Below, piece by piece: positions 39,090 to 47,489 of a stretch of DNA of 64,000 bases (within the stretch, counting starts at the first letter, position 1; every line of letters starts with the position of its first letter). Both the position numbers and the translations under genes were made by a program. The notes below the pieces were generated by a model, which saw nothing but the letters and a program-made list of their open reading frames with translations, made no database searches and was not told the origin of the DNA. This DNA is from Devosia enhydra (GTDB lineage: Bacteria; Pseudomonadota; Alphaproteobacteria; Rhizobiales; Devosiaceae): contig NZ_FPKU01000004.1 in assembly GCF_900119845.1 (NCBI RefSeq), positions 186,001-250,000 on the forward strand. Direction: 5' to 3'.

Positions 39090-41270
39090 CTACTCCGGCC
39101 GCTTGCGGGCCCGCGGCGCATCGCCGGCTCCCGATCCGTCCGGCTTGCTGCGCGGCTTGGGCTTGCCCTTGTCCTTGTCGGGCCGGGTCTTGTCGGCCTT
39201 TTTCGGCTTGGCGCTTGCCGTCTTTGCATAGGGCTTGCTGCCCGCCGGCTTGGCCCAGTCCGAACGCGCCGGTCCGGGATTGTCGGAGGGCTTCTTCTCG
39301 TATGGCTTTTTGGCGTAGGCCTTTTTTTCGTAAGCCGGCTTGTCCGAAGCAGCCTTGTCGAAGGGAGTCTTGTCGAACGACGCCTTGCCATAGGGCTTCC
39401 TGACGGGGCGCTCGTCGGCAGCCCTCTCGGTCGGCGCGTCCGAAGCCCAGGGCCGCCCGGCCCCCTCGTCTGCGGCGCGCGGTTCGCGCGGCTTGCGGGC
39501 CGGGGCTGCCGCTTCGGGCGCACCCTCCTGCTGCGGGCGGATGCGCACGCCTTTTTCCAGCGCGCCCTTGCGTGACACCTGCTCGGCAAAGTCCGGCGCC
39601 GCATCGGCCGCGATCTCGAAGCGCGTCTCGGTCTCGTCGATGCGGATGGCGCCAACCTCGCGCTTGGTCACCCCACCGGCCTTGCAGATCATCGGCAAGA
39701 GCCATTTGGGGTCGGCCCGGTGCTTGCGCCCCAGCGACAGGGTGAACCACGCGCCATCGGCAAAATCGCCGCCCCGCTCGGGCCTGCCACGCTGATGGCT
39801 CCGGTCCTGCCCGCCGCCCTCGAGCGCGTCCGACCAGTCGAAGCGCTGGCCCAGCTCCAGCCGCTCGCCGCGTTCGGGGCGCTCGGTCCGCTCGGCGCGG
39901 TCCTTGCGCGTCCGCTTCTCGCGCGTCAGCGTCAGGGGCAGCACGGTAACCTCTTCGGGTACCGGCCGGCGCTTGAGCTCCTGGCGCACGAAGGCGGCCG
40001 CCAGCTGCTCGGGGCCCACTTCGGCGAGGAGCTTTTCCACCAGCGCGGCTTCTGCCTCCTCGGGCGGCGCCTCGGTACGGGCGGCGGCCACGATGTCGGT
40101 CTGGTAGCGCGTTTCGATATCGGCGATGGTGGGCGGGGTGCGCAGCGTCGCGGTCAGCCGCGCGAGCGAAAGCACGCGCGTTGCGGCGGCGCGCCGGTGC
40201 TCGGGCACGATCAGCACGCACACGCCCTTGCGCCCGGCCCGGCCGGTGCGGCCCGAGCGGTGCAGAAGCGTTGCCGGATTGCCCGGAATGTCGGCATGGA
40301 TGACGAGCCCCAGATTGGGCAGGTCGATGCCGCGGGCTGCCACGTCGGTTGCCACGCACACCTGCGCGCGCCCGTCGCGCATCGCCTGCAAGGCGCTCGA
40401 GCGCTCCGACTGCGCCAGTTCGCCCGAGAGCGCCACGGACGAAAAGCCGCGATTGGCGAGCCGCGCGGCCAGATGCTTCACCGCCTCGCGCGTGTGGCAG
40501 AACACCAGCGCGCTGTCGCTCTCCGAGCCCAGCAGCGTGTTGATGATGGCGTGTTCGCGCTCGTCGCGCGCCACCAGCATCATCTGATACTCGATATCGG
40601 CGTGCTGGGCGTCGGGCGCGCTCACCGCCACGCGCACCGCATCGCGCTGATAGGTGGCCGCCAGTTCGGCGATGCCCTTGGCCACTGTGGCCGAGAACAT
40701 CAGCGTGCGCCGCTCCTCGGGAGCAGCGGCCAGAATGAATTCGAGATCGTCGCGAAAGCCCAGGTCGAGCATCTCGTCGGCTTCGTCGAGCACGATGGCG
40801 CGGATCGCCGAAAGGTCGAGCGCGCCCTTGCTGATATGGTCGCGCAGACGGCCAGGCGTTCCCACCACGAGGTGCGCGCCGCGCTCCAGCGCCCGCCGCT
40901 CGGCGCGCAGGTCCATGCCACCGACGCCGGTCGCCGTGCGCATGCCGGCGGCCGCATAGAGCCAGTCGAGCTCGCGCCGCACCTGCATGGCCAGTTCGCG
41001 CGTCGGCGCGATCACCAGCCCCAGCGGCGCGCTCGGTGCGTCGAAAACACCGGCATCGCCCAGAAGCGTCTGGGCGATGGCGAGCCCGAAGGCCACCGTC
41101 TTGCCCGATCCCGTCTGCGCCGAAACGAGGAGATCGGCGGTTTCATGGGCCGGGGCGAGCATCGCCTCCTGCACCGGGGTCAGCGTCGTATAGCCCTGCG
41201 CTTCAAGCGCGGTGGCGAGCGCTGCGGGAATGCTGGCCGGCAGCGGGGCCGGCGCGTCTTCAGTCGTCAT
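39090..41270 (-). CDS. DEAD-box RNA helicase with DbpA-type RNA-binding domain and basic repeat tail
   Basis: 726 residues. The helicase core has the Q motif (TLTPVQEAM), Walker A SAQTGSGKT, DEAD in VLDEADEMLD, SAT in FSATVAKG, and the HRSGRTGRAG motif VI. A DbpA/CsdA-type RNA-binding domain follows (WFTLSLGRKHRADPKWLLPMI at about residue 500, outlined). The last 130 or so residues are Lys/Pro-rich with imperfect repeats of the form YxKKxYxKKPYEKKPSD, probably disordered and RNA-binding. Such helicases act in ribosome assembly and cold adaptation. Transcribed alone. Confidence 0.95.
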   Translation of the reverse strand: MTTEDAPAPLPASIPAALATALEAQGYTTLTPVQEAMLAPAHETADLLVSAQTGSGKTVAFGLAIAQTLLGDAGVFDAPSAPLGLVIAPTRELAMQVRRELDWLYAAAGMRTATGVGGMDLRAERRALERGAHLVVGTPGRLRDHISKGALDLSAIRAIVLDEADEMLDLGFRDDLEFILAAAPEERRTLMFSATVAKGIAELAATYQRDAVRVAVSAPDAQHADIEYQMMLVARDEREHAIINTLLGSESDSALVFCHTREAVKHLAARLANRGFSSVALSGELAQSERSSALQAMRDGRAQVCVATDVAARGIDLPNLGLVIHADIPGNPATLLHRSGRTGRAGRKGVCVLIVPEHRRAAATRVLSLARLTATLRTPPTIADIETRYQTDIVAAARTEAPPEEAEAALVEKLLAEVGPEQLAAAFVRQELKRRPVPEEVTVLPLTLTREKRTRKDRAERTERPERGERLELGQRFDWSDALEGGGQDRSHQRGRPERGGDFADGAWFTLSLGRKHRADPKWLLPMICKAGGVTKREVGAIRIDETETRFEIAADAAPDFAEQVSRKGALEKGVRIRPQQEGAPEAAAPARKPREPRAADEGAGRPWASDAPTERAADERPVRKPYGKASFDKTPFDKAASDKPAYEKKAYAKKPYEKKPSDNPGPARSDWAKPAGSKPYAKTASAKPKKADKTRPDKDKGKPKPRSKPDGSGAGDAPRARKRPE

Positions 41271-41368
41271 GGATTAAACCTTCGTGAACGCGCGGCATAC
41301 CAGCTTATGCGGGGTTTGGGCAGCCTTTGATTGCATCGCGTTCCTGCGATGAGCGCAGGTCGCGCAGA

Positions 41369-42325
41369 TCATAAAGAGATCACCACCGCGCCGCGCTTGC
41401 GCCCGCTATCGACGCGGGCATGCGCCTCCCGCATCTGCGCAAAGGCAAAGACGCTGTCGATCACCGGCCGGATGCGGCCGCCCACGGCCAGCCCCACGAG
41501 GGTTTCGAGATCCTCGCGCCGTTCGTCGGCAGGTCCCGAAATGGCCCGCCGTCCCTGCCAGGGCCGCGCGATCATGTCGCCGATGCCCCCCGCAATGGCA
41601 AGAAACCGTCCGCCATCCTTGAGCAGGTGGCGCGTTGTCTTGAAGCTGGTCGCGCCCACGCAATCGGCGATGATGTCGAACCGGTCGGGCAGGGCGGCGA
41701 GATCGGTCTGGGCATAATCGAGCGTCCGGCTGGCGCCCAGCCCCGCAACGAGGTCGCGATTGCCGGCGCTGGTCAGCGTCGTCGTCGCAAGACCTCCATC
41801 CACCGCCAGTTGCAGCAGCAGCGATCCCACCGCGCCCGAGGCGCCGATGATCAGCATGGTCTCGCCCGGCCGGGTCTCGGCGCGCCGCATATAGGAGAGG
41901 GCGGTGCTGCCGCCAAAGGGCAGGGCGGCCGCTTCGGTAAAAGAGAGCGCCTCGGGCAGCCGCACGATCCGCCCGTCGGCCGGCATCAGGCGAAACTCGG
42001 CATGGCAGCCCATCTCTCCGCCCGGAAAGCCCAGCACCCTGTCGCCGACCTTGAACCCTTTAACGCCATCGCCCAGCGCCGCCACCTCGCCGGCAAAATC
42101 GGTGCCGAGCACCCCCTTGCGCGGGCGAAACAGCCCCAGCGCCGGCCGTCCGAACACGCCCATGCCCGGCGGCAGGATCAGCGAGCGCACCCGCCAGTCG
42201 CCGGCCGATACGGTGGTAGCGCGAATGCGCACCAGCACCTCGCCACGCCCGGGCCTTGGCGTTTCGCGCTCGATCAGCTCAAGCACCTCGGGCCCGCCAT
42301 AGCCCTTTGCGATCCACGCCTTCAT
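41369..42325 (-). CDS. Zinc-independent quinone-oxidoreductase-like medium-chain dehydrogenase
   Basis: 318 residues of the medium-chain dehydrogenase/reductase superfamily. [14 protein letters not shown] and [28 protein letters not shown] are the catalytic-domain signatures; [16 protein letters not shown] is the NADP(H) Rossmann motif. The catalytic zinc Cys/His set of alcohol dehydrogenases is missing, which places it among the QOR/NADPH-reducing members. It overlaps the XRE regulator gene by 4 bp and so is the third gene of a DUF2178-like/XRE/oxidoreductase operon. Confidence 0.9.
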   Translation of the reverse strand: MKAWIAKGYGGPEVLELIERETPRPGRGEVLVRIRATTVSAGDWRVRSLILPPGMGVFGRPALGLFRPRKGVLGTDFAGEVAALGDGVKGFKVGDRVLGFPGGEMGCHAEFRLMPADGRIVRLPEALSFTEAAALPFGGSTALSYMRRAETRPGETMLIIGASGAVGSLLLQLAVDGGLATTTLTSAGNRDLVAGLGASRTLDYAQTDLAALPDRFDIIADCVGATSFKTTRHLLKDGGRFLAIAGGIGDMIARPWQGRRAISGPADERREDLETLVGLAVGGRIRPVIDSVFAFAQMREAHARVDSGRKRGAVVISL

Positions 42326-42561
42326 CTTGGCTCCTCGCCCTCTGCGGGCCGGTATGAAAACACCGCGGTCAGCGGCACCCCGAAGGCTGCGGCGATGCGG
42401 AACGCCACTTCGAGCGAGGGCGAGTAGCGCCCGGCCTCGATGGCGATGATGGTCTGGCGCGTCACGCCCACGGCGTCGGCCAGCGCCTGCTGGGTCATTT
42501 CGCCATGGCTGAAGCGCAATTGCCGCATGACGTTCTCGATGCGCGGTTCGCCCTTGCCCAT
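42322..42561 (-). CDS. Small XRE-family (Cro/CI-like) regulator
   Basis: 79 residues, almost wholly one helix-turn-helix domain: [39 protein letters not shown]. This compact type typically represses its own operon and is co-encoded with a small membrane protein, as here (4 bp after the DUF2178-like gene), and here also with an oxidoreductase whose start overlaps its stop. An inverted repeat, GATGTAA...TTACATC, upstream of the operon is a good operator candidate. Confidence 0.9.
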   Translation of the reverse strand: MGKGEPRIENVMRQLRFSHGEMTQQALADAVGVTRQTIIAIEAGRYSPSLEVAFRIAAAFGVPLTAVFSYRPAEGEEPR

Positions 42562-42565
42562 CGTG

Positions 42566-42991
42566 TCACTGCGTCCGGTAATAAAGGAGCAGCGAGGCCG
42601 CCTCGGTGCCCCCCGCGAGAAGGAGCGCCCCGAACAGCCCGTGGATCGCGAGAACCGGCGAAACCCCGAGCGCGATGGCCAGAAGCGTCAGCGCTCCGCC
42701 GGCCGAGGCGATGTAATAGGCATTGCGCATGGCCTTGGCGGCAATCAGCAGGTCGCGCTCGTCGGCCTTTTCGTCACGCAGCTTTTCGCGCGTCGCGATG
42801 CCGACCCCGATCACGGCGGCGATGATGCCGACGATATTGACCCCCACCAGCACCCCGATCGCGATCACCATCTGCATGGCGGCCGGGGCCAGTTCCGCGG
42901 GCAGGCCGGCCAGAACCGTGAAGGCCAGCCAGCCGAGCCCGGCGAGCGTGCTCACCAGCGCCACCACCGCATTCCACTCCCGAAACCCCAT
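42566..42991 (-). CDS. DUF2178-like small membrane protein
   Basis: 141 residues with four hydrophobic segments in two pairs, separated by a charged cytoplasmic loop ([28 protein letters not shown], outlined) typical of DUF2178-like proteins, which are usually paired with small XRE regulators. The pairing suggests that the membrane protein and the regulator form a sensing or anti-repressor circuit, which is an idea from gene context only. First gene of a three-gene operon, with an inverted repeat 49-70 bp upstream. Confidence 0.8.
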   Translation of the reverse strand: MGFREWNAVVALVSTLAGLGWLAFTVLAGLPAELAPAAMQMVIAIGVLVGVNIVGIIAAVIGVGIATREKLRDEKADERDLLIAAKAMRNAYYIASAGGALTLLAIALGVSPVLAIHGLFGALLLAGGTEAASLLLYYRTQ

Positions 42992-43039
42992 GGGGCACCC
43001 TCCATCCCTCGGGGAATGGATATCGAGGCACTGGACGGA

Positions 43040-43061
43040 GATGTAAAGTATTCCTTACATC
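43040..43061. promoter_or_regulatory. Inverted repeat, candidate operator of the XRE operon
   Basis: GATGTAA (43040-43046) and TTACATC (43055-43061) are perfect arms around AGTATTCC; the core approximates TGTAAAG-TATT-CCTTACA. It lies 49-70 bp upstream of the operon start at 42991 and 20 bp beyond the aquaporin stop, an AT-rich island in GC-rich DNA. Binding by the XRE protein of the operon is inferred from position. Confidence 0.6.
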
Positions 43062-43080
43062 GTGTCGGGTTTTTCTGACG

Positions 43081-43788
43081 CTACCCCCGCCGCCCCGCTG
43101 GGCTCTCCTCGGGCCGGAGCAGAAGCCGCCAGATCGCGGCGCCGAGCGCGCCTCCGGCGAGGGGGGCGAGGAGGAAAATCCAGACCTGCCCCAGCGCCTC
43201 GGTCTGCGCAAAAAGCGCGGCCACGAGCGAACGCGCCGGGTTCACGCCCGTCCCGGTCACCGGCAGGAGCACGAGGTGGATGGCAATCAGCGCGCCGCCC
43301 ACCGCCAGCGGCGCCGCGATCCGGCTCTCGCGCCAGCAGGCGGAGAGGAAGACCAGCGCGAGCATCGCGGCGCCCGTCATCTCGGCGATCACCGCAGACG
43401 TCAGCCCATATCCGCCGGGCGAATTGATGCCATAGCCATTGGCGGCAAAGCCCCCAGCGACGAACCCCGGCGTACCCGATGCGATGAGGTAGATCGTCCC
43501 TGCGCCGGCCAGCGCCCCCAGCGATTGCGCCGCCCAATAGGGCAGCAGCCGGTTGCGCGGCAGGTGTCCGCCTATCGTGGCGCCGAGCGAGAGCACGGGG
43601 TTGAAATGCCCGCCCGAAACTTGCCCCAGCGCCAGCATCGCGCTCATCTGCGCCAGCCCGAAGGCCAGCGCGATGCCGCCATAGCCGATGCCGATCTCGG
43701 GCAGGGGCGCGGTCAGTACCGCTGCGCCGAGCCCGATGAAGATGACGAAAAAACTGCCCAGCCACTCGGCCAGAAGGGCCCTGAACAT
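43081..43788 (-). CDS. Aquaporin (MIP family) with a variant first NPA box
   Basis: 235 residues from the ATG at 43788. Six helices and two half-helix pore loops are clear. The first loop reads HFNPV (N63-P64-V65) instead of NPA; the second is canonical NPAR (N183 to R186). H171 in IAIHLVL is the selectivity-filter His of water-selective aquaporins, and no aspartate of glycerol facilitators follows NPAR, so water transport is likely. It starts 25 bp after the lytic transglycosylase gene in the same direction, possibly one transcript. Confidence 0.92.
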   Translation of the reverse strand: MFRALLAEWLGSFFVIFIGLGAAVLTAPLPEIGIGYGGIALAFGLAQMSAMLALGQVSGGHFNPVLSLGATIGGHLPRNRLLPYWAAQSLGALAGAGTIYLIASGTPGFVAGGFAANGYGINSPGGYGLTSAVIAEMTGAAMLALVFLSACWRESRIAAPLAVGGALIAIHLVLLPVTGTGVNPARSLVAALFAQTEALGQVWIFLLAPLAGGALGAAIWRLLLRPEESPAGRRG

Positions 43789-43813
43789 CGCGTTCGCCCC
43801 TCCCGGCGCCGCC

Positions 43814-44425
43814 TCAGCGCAGCCCGGTTTCCTCGAGCAGGCCGAGCCGCTTGGCTTCGTAATAATAGCCCCGCGAATAATGCCGGATCGCGGCATTCTC
43901 GTTCTTGCCGCCCACCAGCCACGCCCCGCGCAGGTATTTCACCGCATAGCGCAGGTTGGTGTCTGCATCGAGGAGCCCGCTCGCCGGCCCGCTATAGCCC
44001 ATCGACCGCGCCGTATCATGGCGGATCTGCATCAACCCCCAATAGGGGCCGTTGCGCGCCTTGGGGTTGAAGGTGCTTTCGCGCTGCACCACCCGGCGCA
44101 CCAGCGAGACCGGCACGCCATAAAGATGGCTGTAATGGCCGATGAGCCGGTCGATCTCGCCGCGTCCGCTCGTGGAGGGCGTGGCGGCGAAGGCCAGCGG
44201 TTCGGCCGATCGCGTTGCCGGCGCGGGCGCCAGCGATGCCGTGGCGATGCGGGCGGCGCCCGGCCCGAGTGCGGCCGTCTTGCCCTGCGGCATGGCAAAA
44301 CCCACCGGGAAACTGGCCGAACTGCAGCCCGAAAGCACGATGGCAAGGCCGCAAAGGGCCGCCAGTGTCGCCCTGGACGAGCGCTTTGCGCGGGACTGCG
44401 CTGTGGATAACGAAGCAGAAACCAT
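43814..44425 (-). CDS. Lipoprotein lytic transglycosylase (SLT domain)
   Basis: 203 residues from the ATG at 44425, which starts a lipoprotein signal with lipobox LSGC (C34). The C-terminal half is an SLT/transglycosylase domain: VVQRESTFNPKARN holds the catalytic Glu (E116), GPYWGLMQIRHDTARSMGY the GLMQI motif, and NLRYAVKYLRGAW the third block. It would cleave peptidoglycan from the inner leaf of the outer membrane or the periplasm. The linker between lipobox and domain is Ala/Pro-rich. It shares its upstream region with the CASTOR/POLLUX-like gene, divergent across 158 bp. Confidence 0.93.
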   Translation of the reverse strand: MVSASLSTAQSRAKRSSRATLAALCGLAIVLSGCSSASFPVGFAMPQGKTAALGPGAARIATASLAPAPATRSAEPLAFAATPSTSGRGEIDRLIGHYSHLYGVPVSLVRRVVQRESTFNPKARNGPYWGLMQIRHDTARSMGYSGPASGLLDADTNLRYAVKYLRGAWLVGGKNENAAIRHYSRGYYYEAKRLGLLEETGLR

Positions 44426-44583
44426 GCTGCGTTGTAGCAGAGGCCGAAGCGGACGAAAACTGTGACAGAATCGCAGCACTGCCGTTGTGCCCATGGGCGC
44501 GATTTCCCAATGGCGGCAACCTCGTGTATGAGTGTCCAGACCTCTCGTCTCAAGAACCCCTACCTCTTGTTTGAAGAAACAGT

Positions 44584-46182
44584 GTGCGACGCATCAGGAC
44601 CGGACCGGGTTTGAACGTTTTGGGATGGGCCGGCCCGCGCCTCAGGGGTAGCCTCGGCAAGGCGCGCGGCTTTCTGCCCGCCCCGCGCCGCCCCCGCGAG
44701 CATGCCCCGGGTGCCGGTCCGCTCCTGATCGTGGGCTGGTCCGAGCTCGTGCCGGCGCTGCTGCGCCAGTTTGCCGGCAATGCCCGCCCGGTAACCCTTC
44801 TCGCAGACCGTCCTGCCGCCGAGCTGCGCGACAGCCTTGCGCTGCGCCTTCCGCCGCGGCTTCTGGCGCAGGTGCAGCTGGCCTCGGGCGATCCGGGCGA
44901 TCCCGCCATCCTCGCGCATCTCGATGTCGAGGCGGCCGAGACCATCCTCCTCCTTCGCCCCGTCGCGCGCGATCCGCTCTCCACACAGTTGCGCACGCTT
45001 CTGGCGCTCTTGCCCTTGCGGCGCGGCAAGGCCGGCATCCTCGCCGAAGTCGATGGCGCCGCCGCCTCCGATGCGGTGCGCGGGCTGGGGCGCGGCACGG
45101 TGCAGCCGGTGCGCGCCCGCGCCCTTGCCGCCCGCATCGCCGCCCATGCCGGCAGGGTGCCGATGCTGGGCGAAGTCTACCAGACCCTGCTCGGTGCCGG
45201 CCTGCCGGCCATCAGCGTCGGCGATCATCCTTCGCTCGAGGGCATGCCCTTTTCCGAGGCGACGCTGGTTTTTGGCGAGGCGGTGCCGCTGGGCATCCTC
45301 GATGCCTCGGGCCGCGCTTTCCTCAATCCCTCCCCCGGCACGCCGCTCGGCGATGGGCTCAGGCCCATCCTGCTGGCCTCGGGCGAGGGCGATGCGCATG
45401 TCTCGGCCCTGCCGCTCGATATCGACCGGGCTGCGCTGCGCGCCCAGTCCACCGCCCCGCGCGATCCCGAGCGCATCCTGCTCCTGGGTTGGAGCGATGA
45501 TGTGCCAGCCATTGCGCGCGATCTGCGCCGCGCCGTGCCGCCGGGCTCGGTGCTGACGGTTGCCGCCGATGTCGAGGGCCTGGCCGACAAGGTCGCCGCC
45601 CTGCCGCTCAGCGACGGGCCGCTCTCGGTCGAATATGGCCGGCTCGATCCCACCGATCGCAGCGTGGTCGCGAGCCTCTCGGCGGGCGGCTACAGCCGCA
45701 TCATCGTGGCGAGCGAAGAGGGCACCGCCGATGCCCGTGCCCTTGCCACGCTCCTTGCACTGGGAGCCCGGCCGGCGCCCGGCGTCGTCGCGCTCTTTGC
45801 CGAGGAGCGGCACGAGCCCCTCGTCGAGGCCACCGGCTCGCCCGCCGAGCGCATCTATCGCGATCGCCTCGCAGCATTGGCCTTTGCCTTTGCCGCAAGG
45901 CCCGGCCCCGCTGCCGCCATTCTCGATGATTTGCTTGATGCCCATGGCATGCAGATCGCCCTGCGCGATCCGGCCGAACTGCTCGATCCCGACCGCCCGG
46001 TCAATTTCTTCACCGTCACCGAAGCCTGCCGCCGGCGCGGGGAGCTGGCCATCGGCCATTTCATCCACCGCGATCCCGATCCCGATGTGCCGCCCACCCT
46101 CGTGCTCAACCCGATCAAGGCGCGCCGCGTCAGCTATCGGGCCGGCGACCGCATCGTGGTCTTGCTTCAGGGCTCGGTATAG
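44584..46182 (+). CDS. CASTOR/POLLUX-like NAD-binding protein without a pore domain
   Basis: 532 residues from a GTG at 44584. Two Rossmann-like modules begin with PLLIVGWSELVPALLRQF (about 46) and ILLLGWSDDVPAIARDL (about 297); each GWS-type turn is the signature of CASTOR/POLLUX-related ion channels. The last 100 residues (VNFFTVTEACRRRGELAIG, YRAGDRIVVLLQGS) form the C-terminal RCK-like part. Known relatives carry an N-terminal membrane pore; here there is none: the first 45 residues are basic and soluble, and an in-frame stop (TGA 44572) lies 12 bp upstream, so no pore is hidden in frame. Its role might be that of a soluble ligand-gated regulator. Confidence 0.75.
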   Translation: MRRIRTGPGLNVLGWAGPRLRGSLGKARGFLPAPRRPREHAPGAGPLLIVGWSELVPALLRQFAGNARPVTLLADRPAAELRDSLALRLPPRLLAQVQLASGDPGDPAILAHLDVEAAETILLLRPVARDPLSTQLRTLLALLPLRRGKAGILAEVDGAAASDAVRGLGRGTVQPVRARALAARIAAHAGRVPMLGEVYQTLLGAGLPAISVGDHPSLEGMPFSEATLVFGEAVPLGILDASGRAFLNPSPGTPLGDGLRPILLASGEGDAHVSALPLDIDRAALRAQSTAPRDPERILLLGWSDDVPAIARDLRRAVPPGSVLTVAADVEGLADKVAALPLSDGPLSVEYGRLDPTDRSVVASLSAGGYSRIIVASEEGTADARALATLLALGARPAPGVVALFAEERHEPLVEATGSPAERIYRDRLAALAFAFAARPGPAAAILDDLLDAHGMQIALRDPAELLDPDRPVNFFTVTEACRRRGELAIGHFIHRDPDPDVPPTLVLNPIKARRVSYRAGDRIVVLLQGSV

Positions 46183-46577
46183 CCCGAGACCCTGACGCTG
46201 AGCCCATCGGTCGGCGCGGGGAAGACGAGGATCACCGGCTTGCTGCCGCCCGCGGGCAGAAAGTCGAGCGTCGCCGTCGCCGTCGTCTCCCCGAGCGTGC
46301 CCTCGATCTCCACCCCGATGGCCGCCTTGCGCCCGATATTGTGCGCCTCGACCGTCACCGCCTCGCCGGCAGCCGTTTGCGTCCGCTCGGTGATCGCAAG
46401 GCTGATCGAGGCATGCCCCTGCCGCTGCATCAGCCCCTCATGGATGAGGTGAGAGCAGAGCCCCAGCACCAGGAGGGCCGAAAGCGCCGCCGCCACCCAT
46501 TCGATCCGCCGCCCCATCCGCCGGGCGCGGTCGTCGGTCGATCGGGTCGCCTTGTTGTCGGTACCGCCTGCCATCAT
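46167..46577 (-). CDS. TIGR02588 family single-pass protein
   Basis: 136 residues: a cytoplasmic basic N terminus, one helix (IEWVAAALSALLVLGLCSHL, outlined) and a beta-rich exterior domain (ISLAITERTQ, TVEAHNIGRKAAIGVEI, DFLPAGGSKPVILVF). The pattern matches TIGR02588, always found next to TIGR02587 as here, 4 bp apart. The last 16 bp overlap the 3' end of the convergent CASTOR/POLLUX-like gene. Function unknown. Confidence 0.88.
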   Translation of the reverse strand: MMAGGTDNKATRSTDDRARRMGRRIEWVAAALSALLVLGLCSHLIHEGLMQRQGHASISLAITERTQTAAGEAVTVEAHNIGRKAAIGVEIEGTLGETTATATLDFLPAGGSKPVILVFPAPTDGLSVRVSGYTEP

Positions 46578-46581
46578 CGCC

Positions 46582-47424
46582 TCACAGGATCAGCCGCGCC
46601 GCCGCCGCCCCGATGGCGGCGGGAAAGCCCAGCACCACCACGGCGCGGATCGTCGCGTCGAGCCCCAGCCCATCGATGCGTCCGAAGGTCCAGAGCACGT
46701 AGAGGGAAATGGCGAGCGCCAGCCCGTAGCCCACGAGGGTGAAGCGCAAAAAGGCGCTCCACCAGGGCGTCTCGGGCGCAATCTCGCTGCCGCCCTTGAA
46801 GCCTGTGGCAAACACGAAGCCATGCATGGCCAGAAGCGACACCCCCACCAGCACCAAGAGGTGCCAGGGGCTCATGGTGATCGCCAGCATCTCGATCTCA
46901 TCGGTCGGGGCGACGTTGAGCCCCAGGAACAGCGCGCCCACGGCCATCACCACCAGTTCCCCGCCATAGCTTTCCGAGGCCCGGTCCTCGCTTTCGCGCA
47001 CGCTGTCGTCGCCGAGCTGGCTGCGCCCCAATAGCGCCCCGAGCGCGGCGGGCAGCACCTGCACCGCCACCTTGCCGATGATTTCGTTGGGGCTCATGCC
47101 CGGCCCGATCATCGCCAGCACCAGCAGCACGAGCGTGCTGACCGTAATCCCCAGCCCCAGCGCGATCAGCACGTCGCGAAAATCCTCGCGCCAGCCCCGC
47201 GTGCGCTCGAAGCCCGAATAATGCGACAGCACGAGGAGCAGCGGCAGCGACAGCCCGATCAGCAGCAGCAGGCGGAAGCGGTCGGCAAGGAACCCCAGCT
47301 GCCACATCTCCATGGTCATCAGCATGGGCAGGCAGAAGATCAGCGCCCCGCCGGCCGCGCGCCCAAGCCCGGCCAGCACCGGATCGGCAGATGCTGGGCC
47401 CTCGCTCTCGGTTCTGCCATGCAC
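46582..47424 (-). CDS. TIGR02587 family integral membrane protein
   Basis: 280 residues with about seven helices. It belongs to TIGR02587: the N-terminal helices MLMTMEMWQLGFL and LPLLLVLSHYSGFERTRGWREDF, the long central segment ALGALLGRSQLGDDSV, and MSPWHLLVLVGVSLLAMH are characteristic. It always pairs with TIGR02588, which follows. The pair may be an exporter or a membrane sensor; its role is unknown. It lies next to the dehydratase gene of the deoxysugar cluster with 65 bp between. Confidence 0.88.
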   Translation of the reverse strand: MHGRTESEGPASADPVLAGLGRAAGGALIFCLPMLMTMEMWQLGFLADRFRLLLLIGLSLPLLLVLSHYSGFERTRGWREDFRDVLIALGLGITVSTLVLLVLAMIGPGMSPNEIIGKVAVQVLPAALGALLGRSQLGDDSVRESEDRASESYGGELVVMAVGALFLGLNVAPTDEIEMLAITMSPWHLLVLVGVSLLAMHGFVFATGFKGGSEIAPETPWWSAFLRFTLVGYGLALAISLYVLWTFGRIDGLGLDATIRAVVVLGFPAAIGAAAARLIL

Positions 47425-47489
47425 GCGTCTGGCTCCCGGCCTTATGCCAGATCCTCAAACGCGGCCCTGATCGCCGCGGTTCCGGCCCC

